A stretch of DNA of 64,000 nucleotides from Sycon ciliatum (taxonomy: Eukaryota; Porifera; Calcarea; Leucosolenida; Sycettidae), in contig NC_088654.1 in assembly GCF_964019385.1 (NCBI RefSeq), positions 21,336,905 to 21,400,904 on the forward strand, given 5' to 3'. The translations under genes were made by a program, and so were the position numbers. Shown piece after piece: positions 32,564-42,725 of the stretch (positions within the stretch are counted from its first letter, which is position 1; each line of letters opens with the position of its first letter). The notes beneath the pieces were generated by a model that was not told the origin of the DNA, searched no databases, and saw nothing but the letters and a program-made list of their open reading frames with translations.

Positions 32564-35494
32564 TTGGTATTTTTTAGCTTTTCGTTTATTTCTTGTTGTT
32601 TCTTCCATGGTTGCTCCATTTCGCCTCTTGTGCACAAATGCGTTCGGGTAAGTAGCAAGTTAGGCGACTTCCAGCACGCATTGCTACAGCACAACCCTGA
32701 CGTCGCAGTGGTAACCGAAACAAAGTTCACAACAGAGAAGGTCCAAGTGTCGGACACGATATTCCCGGGCTATAGCCCTCCATTCAGGCTTGACCGCACA
32801 GCACACGGTGGTGGAGTTGCAATCTGGGTGCGATCTACTCTCCCAGCCTTGATCATCGATGAACTGGCCGCCCCCCAGCATGAAGTCTTGTGGGTGTCCA
32901 TCCAGCTCAGCGCCGGGCACAAGATTGTCCTGGGAGGTGTCTACCGGCCGGGTTCTTGCGGGCCCGGTGACCTCTCACTTATCCATCATCTCGACGACAC
33001 CCTTCCTTTGGCCCGTCAACACGGCGCTAGTCTCATTCTTGCTGGGGACTTTAACGTTCACAACCGTGCCTGGCTAAACAGCTCAAAGACCACACCGGCG
33101 GGCGAAGCACTTGAGGACACTTGTGCCGCACACCTCCTTACGCAGCATGTTCAGACTCCTACTCGTGGCGACAATACCCTTGACCTCGTGATGTCTACCT
33201 TCAACTCCCCAGTATTGACAACCGCCACACCCCCTCTTGGGCGGTCTGACCACGTTATCGTTCTATCCGACTTCGTAGGCATATTACCTGGCCACGAGCC
33301 TGCAGCAAAGCGAACTGTCTGGTGGTACAAGAGCGCAGACTGGCATCACCTCCGAGCTTTCCTTCGCAGCTCTCCATGGCACGACATCATAACTGATGAC
33401 CCGGACACCTCCTGTGCGCGGGTAACCTCCACTATCAGAGGCGCAATAGCCAGGTTTGTCCCATCTAAGGAACTTACCACGAGGCCGAGTGATCCAAAAT
33501 GGTGGACACCGGAATGTACAGCTGCTATGAGGGAAAAGGACAAACGTTGGCGTTCCTGGAGAAAACACCCGAACGATCTTTCACTCAAACAAGCTTTCCT
33601 CCGCTCCGTTACCACAGCCGTCAACATCCTAAGGCGATCCCAGGAAGCTAAAGAGGCCAGTATCCGTCACAGCCTGTCCACGGGCTCACTCAAGGACAAA
33701 GAATGGTGGACCAAGTTAAAGTATGCTAGTGGGGACGGACGTAACACGGACATTCCTCTCATTGTTGACGCGGGCGGACGGGAGTTGGCAACAAGCCATG
33801 AGAAATCGGAGGCCTTTGCCACCTTCTTCTCCAGGAAGTGCAGTGTCACTGGCCAGGATTTTACTTCTGACGACTTACCTGACCTTGTTGCAACCGGAGC
33901 ACCGGCACTCGCAGCCGTTCATTTTCGCCCCGCCACTGTCTACCGTCTGCTAGCGCGACTCGACATATCAAAGGCGACTGGTCCTGACAGCATTTCAGCC
34001 CGGGTCCTGAAAGAGTGTGCCAAAGAACTGGCGAAGCCTTTGTCCCAGCTATTCGCTCTCTGTTTCAGGTGCGGAGTTCAACCAGAATCTTGGAAGACAG
34101 CTAACGTGGTACCGATCCACAAACGGTCCTCGCGCTCTGTTCTGAAGAACTACCGCCCAGTCTCGTTATTATGCATAATGTCCAAAGTAATGGAAACTAT
34201 TGTCAATCGCCAACTGATGAACCATCTTGAGCGCCAGCAGCTCCTCACTCCCCACCAGTTTGGGTTCCGTAGAGGTCTCGGCACGGCAGACGCACTACAG
34301 GCGCTTCTTAACGCCTGGGTGGACATCGTTGGCCAAGGTGGCGCGGCACGAATTCTCGCAGTCGATATAGCCGGGGCCTTTGACCGGGTCTCCCACGTGG
34401 GCCTCCTCTACAAGGTCCGGCAGCTCGGCATTACTGGCACTCTCCATAGCTGGCTATCGTCTTATCTTGACGGCCGTTCACTCCAGTGCTTAGTCGGCGG
34501 TCAGATTTCTTCTCTCTACCCAATCTCTGCAGGGGTGCCCCAAGGCAGTATATTGGGCCCTACGTTGTTTCTAATATACGTGAATGACGCTGCCGATGTT
34601 CTTGATGGCAATGCTCAGCTTGAGGCCTACGCAGACGATACGACACTATACAGTCTAGTATCCTCAGCTCAGTGCCCTCGGGACGCTGCACACACCTTGC
34701 AGGTATCCACAAACCGCCTGAATGAGTGGGGTTGCCGGTGGAAAGTGTCTTTCGAGCCCAGCAAGTTACAGGCTATGACTGCTACCCTCCGATGCACTGA
34801 CCTAGACCTGCCCCAAATCCTGTTTGGTGGTACCCCTGTACCGGAGGAAACCAGCATATCACTGCTTGGTGTTCGATTTGACTCCAAATTGTCCTTCGCT
34901 AGTCACCTCAGGACCGTGACCATCCGCGCCCAGCAGCGCCTCGGCTTTCTCCGACGAGCGGCCCACATTCTAACGCCAGCTGGCCGAACGACTATCTACA
35001 AGGCATTCGTGAGGCCCCTGATGGAGTATGCCCCGCTTGTGTGGATGGGCGCGCCAGCCAGCCACATCCAACGTCTGGATAATGTTCAACGCCGCGCACT
35101 GCGCATCATTGGCCCTGGTGCAATTCTCCCCAGTCTGGCTGTCCGCCGGACTGTTGCTGCTCTCTCGTGCATGTACAAATTGCATTTCATTACTGGTCCT
35201 CCTCAGCTACTTGCTGTATTGCCACCGCATCGCGTTTCTCCAGCCAACCCCAGAACCAGGAACCAGCACAATAATGCCACCAGCCACGCCTATCAACTGT
35301 CAGACACACTCCCTGTCTCAGCTCCATCCGTCGTGAAGCGGTCGTTCCCGTACTGCTGTATTGGCGCATGGAACTCCCTTCCTGACAGGCTGCTGTCGCA
35401 GCGCCCACACAAAACACGTTTTCAGTCATTCAAGACAAAGGTCTACCGACACCTGAGAGACAGCAACTGGTACTGGGCAACAGATTCCCTGTAA
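32564..35494 (+). CDS. LINE ORF2: endonuclease and reverse transcriptase
   Basis: 976 residues. The N-terminal 240 form an exonuclease-endonuclease-phosphatase domain with VVTETKF, GGGVAIWVR, VYRPGS, GDFNVH..W (about 160) and GRSDH (about 230). The reverse transcriptase follows: NYRPVSLL, FGFRRG, AVDIAGAFDRV (about 600), GVPQGSILGP, and AYADDTTLY (about 688), so the catalytic Asp triad is intact. The C-terminal region has LLGVRFD, FVRPLMEYAPLVW and a final W.ATD. The protein nicks DNA and primes cDNA synthesis at the nick. The first 30 residues are hydrophobic and unlike the usual endonuclease start, so initiation may be downstream or the true N-terminus altered. Confidence 0.93.
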   Translation: MVFFSFSFISCCFFHGCSISPLVHKCVRVSSKLGDFQHALLQHNPDVAVVTETKFTTEKVQVSDTIFPGYSPPFRLDRTAHGGGVAIWVRSTLPALIIDELAAPQHEVLWVSIQLSAGHKIVLGGVYRPGSCGPGDLSLIHHLDDTLPLARQHGASLILAGDFNVHNRAWLNSSKTTPAGEALEDTCAAHLLTQHVQTPTRGDNTLDLVMSTFNSPVLTTATPPLGRSDHVIVLSDFVGILPGHEPAAKRTVWWYKSADWHHLRAFLRSSPWHDIITDDPDTSCARVTSTIRGAIARFVPSKELTTRPSDPKWWTPECTAAMREKDKRWRSWRKHPNDLSLKQAFLRSVTTAVNILRRSQEAKEASIRHSLSTGSLKDKEWWTKLKYASGDGRNTDIPLIVDAGGRELATSHEKSEAFATFFSRKCSVTGQDFTSDDLPDLVATGAPALAAVHFRPATVYRLLARLDISKATGPDSISARVLKECAKELAKPLSQLFALCFRCGVQPESWKTANVVPIHKRSSRSVLKNYRPVSLLCIMSKVMETIVNRQLMNHLERQQLLTPHQFGFRRGLGTADALQALLNAWVDIVGQGGAARILAVDIAGAFDRVSHVGLLYKVRQLGITGTLHSWLSSYLDGRSLQCLVGGQISSLYPISAGVPQGSILGPTLFLIYVNDAADVLDGNAQLEAYADDTTLYSLVSSAQCPRDAAHTLQVSTNRLNEWGCRWKVSFEPSKLQAMTATLRCTDLDLPQILFGGTPVPEETSISLLGVRFDSKLSFASHLRTVTIRAQQRLGFLRRAAHILTPAGRTTIYKAFVRPLMEYAPLVWMGAPASHIQRLDNVQRRALRIIGPGAILPSLAVRRTVAALSCMYKLHFITGPPQLLAVLPPHRVSPANPRTRNQHNNATSHAYQLSDTLPVSAPSVVKRSFPYCCIGAWNSLPDRLLSQRPHKTRFQSFKTKVYRHLRDSNWYWATDSL

Positions 35495-35926
35495 TTTTTC
35501 GAGCTCGTCGCTTGCCAGACCCGCTAATCCGCGTACCTGGCCTTGCTCAGAGTGCTCAGCTGTGTTTTGCATACATGGAAAAACTTGTTATGATTCTTTT
35601 CTTTTCTCTGCTTATTCTTTTACCAGGCGTGGGCCATCCCCTGGATTATCAAAATGGGTGCCTTATTATTTTTCTGTTTTTTAGCTTGTTTTCTTTACAC
35701 TTCTTTGTGGGAGTTTCGTTTCAGATCTATTAAAAAAGTTCATAAGTTTTGGTTGATGAAGTTGACATGTACATTGTATATCAGTCCAAACACTGATAAT
35801 AAACAATCTCTTTTCATCTTGTTTTTACACCTACCGGTACTTTTACCTTCTATTCTACTTCCCCATAGCTAGATCTAGCTTTCCTTTACATTTCTGTTTC
35901 TTTTTCCTGGTGCGTGCTTGTGGCAT

Positions 35927-35954
35927 TGAAGCCGAGACCTTTGGTCGGTGGAGC
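35927..35954 (+). promoter_or_regulatory. LINE 3' UTR hairpin
   Basis: GCCGAGACCTTTGGTCGGTG. CCG/CGG and ACC/GGT stems as in 1941-1968; loop changes preserve pairing. Confidence 0.6.
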
Positions 35955-36304
35955 CCCTGGTACCTCACCATCACTGCTGCCCAGTGCAGCCCCTGCTCAG
36001 TAGCTGTTTGTTTTTGTCCACATAATTATTTATTTTACGAGTTGGGTTTGTGAATAATAGTAAAAAAAAAAAAAAAAAAAAAAAATCTAGTTACAGTGGT
36101 GGAGAGTTACTCTTAACTCGTTTCCATATGTCCTTTTCCTTTCTACTTTTATTATTGGCTCAATACCAGAGTTTTTTTAAATAATAATAATAATTACAAA
36201 TAGCGGAGTCCTCCGGATCAATAGAGTGCTCAATGCGGAAGCAGAGCAGTAACACACGAGTCACAGGAAAACCACGCGTCTTGATTGTCGTAACTTAAAG
36301 TTTC

Positions 36305-36925
36305 ATGCCATATAGGACAAACATCGGAGGCCATTTTCTCGCACTAGTAAGCAAGCATTTCCCAAAGAACGCCAAACTGCGAAAGCTCTTCAACAGAAAC
36401 ACCTTGAAATTCGGCTATAGCTGCATGCCTAATATGGAAACGCGGATCAAAGGCCACAACAAGAAAACGATGCAACCAAAGCACGAGAGAGTCCCCTGCA
36501 ACTGCCGAGTCGCCGCATCTTGTCCACTGAAAGGTGAATGCAAGTCGACCAATGTGGTGTAAGGGGCCGAAGTAACGTCGGACAGTGCCCTGAAGACATA
36601 CACTGGAATGTCGGCACCGGATTTCAAGTCCAGGTATGGAAATCATATGACGTCGCTGCGCCACGAGCGGTATGAAGCAAGTACGGAGCTGGCAAAGTAT
36701 GTCTGGAGCCTAAAACGCCAGAACAAGGCCTATGAGATTGGCTGGTTCATCAAGGAACGTGCACGGGCTTACACCAATGTCACCAAGCGTTGCAACCTAT
36801 GTATCGCAGAGAAATATCACATCAGCATATCCGATCGCAGCACCTCCCTCAACAAGCGAACGGAGCTCGTATCAAAGTGCAGGCACTCTGCCAAGTTCCT
36901 GCTTGTTGGGTACGGAGTCACGTGA
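36305..36925 (+). pseudogene. PLE reverse-transcriptase tail and GIY-YIG endonuclease, one stop
   Basis: One continuous frame broken by a single TAA at 36560-36562. Before the stop: the PLE thumb/linker pattern NTLKFGYSCMPNM, then a Cys-rich linker CNCRVAASCPLKGEC. After it: the GIY-YIG region (YTGMSAPDFKSRYGNH, LRHERYEASTELAKYVWSLK) and the conserved end with CNLCIAEK, LNKRTELVSKCRH. The stop sits where the family usually has an aromatic residue directly before the nuclease. The reverse transcriptase palm is missing. As the only visible lesion is one codon, inactivation is recent or the copy was truncated on insertion. Confidence 0.9.
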
Positions 36926-37415
36926 CCTGCAGCTACATGACGCGCGACAGCCATTTGCACCCGTCTGCAGCCCTTCTAATTATGGGTGTGGTATCTTGCA
37001 TATAGCCTCGCTTGACGTCGCGTCATCATGGTCATTTCTTTTTCATGTTCCTCGCCCATTCTAAGCACCTATAGCCATCACAGCGCGTGGAAATTTCCAT
37101 CTTGCACCTGTTTTGTTGGTGCATTGAAGAGCAAGTATCTCCCCTCCTCCTACTTATTTGAAGCGTTTACCAAAGTGTGTGGCATCTTGCACCTGCATGA
37201 TTGTGATTACAGGCAAGCCACATTATCATTATCATCCTTTCACACAGCCTTGCTTGCCTTCCTGCCATATCACATTTCTTTTCTCACTCACGGACCATGT
37301 GAGTTTGGCACATTTTCCATCCAGGACTTTTTGCACCTACCAGACCTCAAACCTTCACAGATTCCTTCCTATGCTGCTGTATAAATACCATACTAGCTGT
37401 GCATCACTGTAATCA

Positions 37416-37459
37416 GTTGTCTGAAGATTGCTATATGGCATGAAACTTTAAGTTACGAC
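37416..37459 (+). ncRNA. Hammerhead-like motif at a PLE 3' end
   Basis: Stem I GTTGT (37416-37420) pairs with ACGAC (37455-37459, one G-U). Core CTGAAGA fits CUGANGA. Stem II TGC/GCA has a U-U mismatch at its base. GAAA at 37442-37445 is followed by ACT/AGT stem III and a GTT site. Family knowledge: PLEs carry hammerheads in their terminal repeats. The weak stem II lowers confidence in activity. Confidence 0.6.
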
Positions 37460-37909
37460 AATCAATACGCGTGGTTTTCCTGTGACTCGTGTAATAATAA
37501 TAATGAAATATTGCGACAGAGCTTTCGGCCATATTTCCAAATTATTTCATTCCCAACTCATCACAACCACACGCTCTCAGCCGAACCACACAGACACCAG
37601 CCAGGACACTTCCGTAGAGAGATAATGTTGTTCCACACCTCTAGACAGCTGTTTCGCTCCCTGCCGGAGCTCCTCAGTAGAGAATGATAATGATGATAAT
37701 GTGTAAAGAAATGATCATTCTTATACACAAGAAATTGCGCAAGTGCCCATTTCCCACATAATAACAATGGCATATGCAAGCTGCTAAATGGTAAAGTGTG
37801 AACAGCGATAACTACTTATAGTATGCGCTCATTGGTGGAGGAACACACCACATAGGCGACGAAAATCTTACGCGGAATAATGATGACACTGGAAAGAACA
37901 TGTATGTTG

Positions 37910-38313
37910 TTTATTACTAGGGGTGAAAGTTGGCACTGAGATCCCGAGTTCGAGTACTCTGATTTTCTCCGATCGAATATTCGAGTATTCGAGTATTTTT
38001 CATCTCCTAAAAATTGCACACCAAGGGCTTTAAAATAACATGATACAACCCTGATTGAACCGAGTAGCAGTCATTTTTCTCGGGTATATTGGTTGGTGGG
38101 TCATTTGGGCTCTCTCTACTCGTGAACAAATGTTCACCACACAGCCTGCACATCACCATCTGCCGACTGCTTCCCTGAAACTGCAGATTTCTGTTGTAAA
38201 TGCATGTACCATGTATGAACGAGTACTCTGATTTATTCCGAGTACGATTATTTTTGAAAAAACCGAGCGAGTACTCGAGTACTCGGTATAATTGTTTCAC
38301 CCCTATTTATTAC
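37910..38313. mobile_element. hAT MITE with perfect 8-bp target duplication
   Basis: Element 37918-38305 (388 bp) with ends TAGGGGTGAAA and TTTCACCCCTA, flanked by TTTATTAC on both sides (37910-37917, 38306-38313). An 8-bp duplication is the hAT hallmark. The interior is full of CGAGTACTCG palindromes. No gene. Confidence 0.93.
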
Positions 38314-38716
38314 TATGATTGTTGCAATGTCCATGTGTGCAGGTAAGGCGAGACCCACCGCCGAGATCCCCAACATGACAGGTTCGGTTGCCTTCAGGAT
38401 TCACACCGACATGTCCGCCCGTCAACAGGATCGACAGCGGGAGGCCCCACTGATGCCGATATCGATGTGCACCAGGAAACTTGTAGTCATGAGTGTGATA
38501 CTAGCAGGTCTAGTAGCAACCACTGACAAACGAGAGGCCAGCTGGGGCATTCACTCCAGTCAAGGCTGCTTGGTCGATGCTTTGTATCAGCAGCTCAGCT
38601 CAGGTTGATCAAACCTATAGATGTTGCAGATGTGTCTTGCTTTTCTCCTTCCTTCTTCACCGACTTGTCGTGTCCACTCTGCTCTGCCACTAACGGTGCA
38701 TTAAAACTTCAGAACT

Positions 38717-39095
38717 AAATATTGCGACAGACCTTTTGGCCGTATTTCCAAATTATTGCATTCCCAACTCCTCAGCGAGAGCGCGTGCTTGTTATGAGTA
38801 TACACCTTTGTACACACATTTCCTGCAATTTCTCTGGTGAGCTGCTGCATACCCACTCTTTCAGCACACTTCTCCTTGTTTGTTGTACATGCAAATTCAT
38901 ACACTCAATTGCATACGGCTATTGTGTGTTTCGTTTGTTTTGCACTTGGACATACGTACGATCTCGCTTGCTTTCGTTATAAAAGGCCAGGTTCGACCCT
39001 TGTACATTGCTGTGACTATGGGTGACTGGCCCGAAACGTCAATACTTTTTTCAACATCATTAATAAAAGAATTTTCATCTAAATAGTGAATAGCA
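38717..39095 (+). mobile_element. PLE 3'-end remnant
   Basis: AAATATTGCGACAGACC..TTGGCC at 38717-38745 repeats 37506-37535, just downstream of the PLE fragment. At 39012-39045, GACTGGCCCGAAACGTC resembles the conserved 3' tail of PLEs (GGG/CCC stem, then GAAAC and GTC). The upstream CUGANGA core is damaged (CTGTGACTATG), so I do not call a ribozyme. Confidence 0.45.
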
Positions 39096-39099
39096 ACTA

Positions 39100-39600
39100 A
39101 ATAGAGCTGTTGTCAGTTGACAACCCACCTTTTATTTAATAATAATATACTACTTTATTATTCTTGTCGTGCAGTTGAGAGCCTGTTTGTGGATGGAGTT
39201 GTTCATAAATGAATAGATAATATGCACTAAAGTTGGGGCAGTAGCAGGGCATTGAATCATCCTCTGCATATCAGTGATCATTCATGTAACACAGTTAACT
39301 TACCTTTGTTTGTGGGCATATTGGGTCTGATATTCTAATAGCTGATACCACACACAATGACCCAAATCATCATCTAAGGGGGCGTTCCAATTCGCATCCA
39401 CAAGATGCACAGCCAAAGACATAAAGGTGGTTATAAAAATCAAAACCTGTCACGAAACACACAAGAACATTGAAGTGGCGATGTTACGCTAATTAGTTGC
39501 ATGAAAGTCACAACCACCTATTGAAGATTATTATAAAAAATCAAAAACAGTTTATACAAGATAAACAAGAACATTGAAGTTGCGAGGTTAAGCTAATTAT
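39100..39600. other. Unclassified AT-rich sequence
   Basis: A short (AAT)n tract at 39139-39150 and two similar stretches containing AACAAGAACATTGAAGT or CACAAGAACATTGAAGT (about 39460 and 39568). No gene. Confidence 0.4.
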
Positions 39601-39601
39601 T

Positions 39602-40022
39602 AACGAGAGAGCTTGGAAGCTCAGGGCCCTGCGCTATGCTTTTTTTGCCTTGATGACGTACGCAAAAAAAGCATAGGGATGTTATAAATTTTTCATTTCT
39701 CCTATTTTTTTAGGCATAACCTGGGATTCGAACTCGCCCTATCGCCCTACATACATTCCCCAGTACACTTCGCATTCATACTCATTCTTCCAAGTTGCTT
39801 CACGTTCTGATCTTGCATTTGAAAGCCCTATTTGAATATTGTGGCCAGCTGTTTGTGGCCAACTGTGTTTGATGGTACGGTATGGTACGGGACAGATACG
39901 GGATAGCGCCAGGCGTCATACAAACAAACAAATAAACAAACAAATACCAAATTAAAGCTGTGTGGACCCTGGCTAGCGCCATACGTTACTGAAGTAACGT
40001 CTTCTGCATAGCCACGGGAATA
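39602..40022 (+). repeat. Dispersed 420-bp repeat, full uninterrupted copy
   Basis: Reference copy for 9170-9435, 12655-16555, 16976-17186/20080-20340 and 21200-21370. It starts AACGAGAGAGCTTGGAAGCT and ends in the palindrome GTTACTGAAGTAACGTC plus CATAGCCACGGGAATA. It contains GGATTCGAACTC (B-box-like on the minus strand) but no A box that I can find. Family unknown. Confidence 0.8.
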
Positions 40023-40779
40023 ATACTAGTTTCAGTTCACATGTCACTATTGGAAGGATCCATGGGCTTAATGCATCTGTCAATAAATCCTGGCAGCATA
40101 GAAGACAAAAGGCATCTCAAATTTTTTTAAGAACGTATACCAGTAAAGAAGAACTAGGCAAGCGCTGAGTTGGTTGATGGGGTGCAAAAATACACTAAAA
40201 AAGACATACAATTTTAGGCCTAGGCTCATGCAACCACATGGTATTCTGAGGGAGGCAAAAAGAAGAACAATGGGGTAATTATGAGCCTAGGCCTAAAGTG
40301 GATTCTTTTTTGCGCATATTTTTCACCCCATCAACCAACTCACGCAATCATTTTCATAATTACACAATCAGCCCGGATCATCCATTCGCAAAGTTGCTGT
40401 CTGATAATCGGTTAAAACCGTGTTACACCAGAAACGCTTTTGATTCCTCTCAAGTGTGTGTACTAGGCTCTGCACCTTGGTGTAATGAGCACTGTCACGA
40501 GCAACCACAACTCCCTCTAAATCATTCATATTATATCCGCCTCAGAAATGATGCTTCTGCATTATAAGACTATGTTAGCCTCTGCGCCTTGATCCTATAG
40601 TTTGGTGTCGTTTCTACTGATGCAGAAATCTCAGCTTCCAGCCCAGTCTCATGCGAACCGTGATTTTTTTAAATTTAGCCCAAACACCTGTACACAACAA
40701 TCCGCCATCTGACAATTTTTCCAGCTGAACCCCCATACTTCAAAGTACAACACAACATGAACCATCAATCGAGCTATCC

Positions 40780-42725
40780 ATGGCCATTGCTTTGCCTTGT
40801 AACACTGCACGAAGGTTTTGTACCAAGCCCCACCTAACTAACCAGCGAAACACTGCACGAAGGTTTTTTACCAAGCCCCACCTAACTAACCAGCGACCGC
40901 ATGATCGTAGTACACGACGGGCACTGAAGCCTTGGATTACGCCGACCCTCAGGAGTGAGATCAAGAAGAAGCACTCTCTATTCAGAACGTATCTATCGAC
41001 TCGCTCTACTGAATCATGGAGAGCCTACACTGCGCAACGTAACAGTGTCACGGCCAAGCTGCGGTCCGCGAAGTCTGACTATGTGCACGGATACCTAGTA
41101 AGAGAGGACACGTGGATGAGCACGGTGTGGCATTCAATCGCCGCAACTTGTACAATGTGATGTCCCTCCTTAGAACCTCAGTACAGCGTGGTGTTCCCGA
41201 CTTGGAATGTGATGGGAACACCATTAGCTCTGACCTCGACAAGGCTACAACCTTCAACAACTTCTTCGTTGAGCAGAGCAGGCAGTCACTCCATGGGTGC
41301 ACCGGCTCTCCTCCTCCCATCCACACGCCAAGGGTTACTGACAGGACACTCCAGGATGTCACCGCCACTGAAGTGGAGGTACTCGAGCTCCTTCGTCACA
41401 TTGACACCAACAAAAGCGCCCGCCCGGACGGAATCCCGTCTATTCTTCTGAAGCTCACCGCCGAACGCATCGCCCCTTCCTTAACAATAATTTTCAATCA
41501 CTCCTTCACCCACAGACAAGTCCCGAGAGACTGGCGAGATGCCATGGTGTCTCCAATCTTCAAAAAGGGCAGTCGAGCCTGTCCCACAAACTATCGTCCT
41601 ATCTCCCTCCTACCTGTCGTATCAAAACTGCAAGAAAGAATCGCCCACAAAGCTCTCTACAGGCACATCCAACCCCATCGCCCTCCAGAACAGTCAGGCT
41701 TCAGGAAGAACGACAGCACAGAGTACCAAATAAGCCGCCTGCTGCACGAACTTGCTGCGGACCTTGAGGTCAAATAGTCAGTCCGCGTCTGCTTTTTTGA
41801 CCTCTCTAAGGCCTTCGACCTCGTGTGGCACCGTGGCCTCTGGCACAAGCTTGAACACCATGGCGTAAGGGGTGCAGCACTCCGCTGGTTTGAGAGCTAC
41901 CTCCTGGGCCGGAGGCAGCGGGTCTGAATCGGAAGCACAGCCTCCGACTGGCTTGACATACCTGCAGGAGTCCCCCAGGGATCGGCACTCGGCCCGCTGC
42001 TATTCCTCGTATACACGATGGACCTACCAGCAGCTTGCAACTCCCAAGCCACACGAAGCAGCCTCTTCGCCAACGACACCGCCTTAATCGCTAGCGACCA
42101 CTCAGCAGCGGCAGCAAAGCGAGCGCTCCAGTCCAGTGTGACTAAAGCCGCTACTTGGCTCAACACCTGGCACCTGACCGTCAACGAAACGAAGACGGTC
42201 GTGATGACACTGTGCGGTGCTTTCCCCCTGACAATAACGTTGAAAGGCAAAACACTGAACAGAGTCCAGAGCCAGCGACACCTGGGTATCATCGTTCAGG
42301 CCAACCTGAAGTGGAATGCCCACATCCAGCACATCGAGAGCAAAGTTGCGCGCACTCTCCACCTCTTGAGACGGATTCGTGGACGTCTTTCACCCACCGC
42401 GCTGGCAGCACTGTACACCACGTATATACGCCCCGTTATCGAATATGGTTCTTTGGCTATGTCAGCTATGAAGGTTCAGCAACAAGATGCCCTCGAACGT
42501 CTCCAACGGCGGTCAGCAAAACTCTGCCTCCGACTCCCCCTCTTCAGTCCTTGCCACCACAGTTCGTTACTCCACAACGTCACTTGGCCTACCTTCTCAT
42601 CCCGCAGGAAGCTCAAGCAGCTACTCTTTGCACACACCATCGCTGTCAAACGATCCCCGCCACACATCCAGGTTGCGACCTCAGGCTACATCACCGAGCC
42701 ACCAAGCCGAGAATTGAGGCGTCAT
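40780..42725 (+). pseudogene. Decayed LINE ORF2, interrupted by a hAT transposon
   Basis: A frameshift near 41112 separates the linker (KKHSLFRTYLSTRSTESW) from the reverse transcriptase, which then runs in one frame to 42725 with TAG at 41775 and TGA at 41925. Motifs: NYRPISLLPV, SGFRKNDST, FDLSKAFDLVWH, AGVPQGSALGPLLF. The catalytic box reads FAND (42069-42077), so the essential Asp before the last is Asn. Near 40802-40892 a 45-bp piece is duplicated. The frame continues after the hAT element (46225 to TAG 46369-46371), showing that the hAT insertion split it. Confidence 0.85.

Larger units (their letters stand above)
31281..36084 (+). mobile_element. Intact two-ORF LINE with poly(A) tail
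   Basis: ORF1 (31298-32503) and ORF2 (32564-35494) are both uninterrupted. A 3' UTR follows with the family hairpin (35927-35954) and a run of about 24 A at 36062-36085. The element sits in the right arm of a fold-back repeat; the sequence at the break suggests a target duplication of only two or three bases (ATC). Only 17 bases precede the ORF1 ATG, so the 5' end is either slightly truncated or naturally very short. The organisation fits the Jockey/CR1 group of APE-type LINEs. With both ORFs open it may be capable of movement. Confidence 0.9.
30519..36180 (-). mobile_element. 592-type hammerhead fold-back element split by a LINE
   Basis: Left arm from 30519, central region 30760-31110, right arm 31111-31280 resuming at 36085-36180. 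The arms are inverted copies (GATACTATATACAGTCAGAA / its complement; CCTTCCAACTTGGAAGG in each). The sequence is homologous to the tandem unit at 50051-51242. The right arm is broken exactly after CTATAGTATC, and the missing continuation CTAGTTACAG follows the LINE poly(A), so the LINE inserted later. It has no coding capacity. RNA sense is the minus strand for the left and central part. Confidence 0.85.
36254..37492 (+). mobile_element. Penelope-like element 3' fragment with inverted ends
   Basis: 62-bp inverted arms (36254-36315 and 37431-37492, one mismatch seen) enclose the C-terminal part of a PLE protein and its 3' UTR. The right arm contains the hammerhead-like motif at 37416-37459; the left arm is cut off inside that motif's stem II. 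PLEs commonly insert as 5'-truncated copies with an inverted piece of their terminal repeat. (TAA)-type repeats border both sides (36180-36195, 37493-37503). Confidence 0.85.

Noticed and set aside
39000-39035. Hammerhead at the 39-kb PLE remnant
   Set aside because: The GGG/CCC stem, GAAAC and GTC are present, but the CUGANGA half is damaged and stem I does not pair in register.
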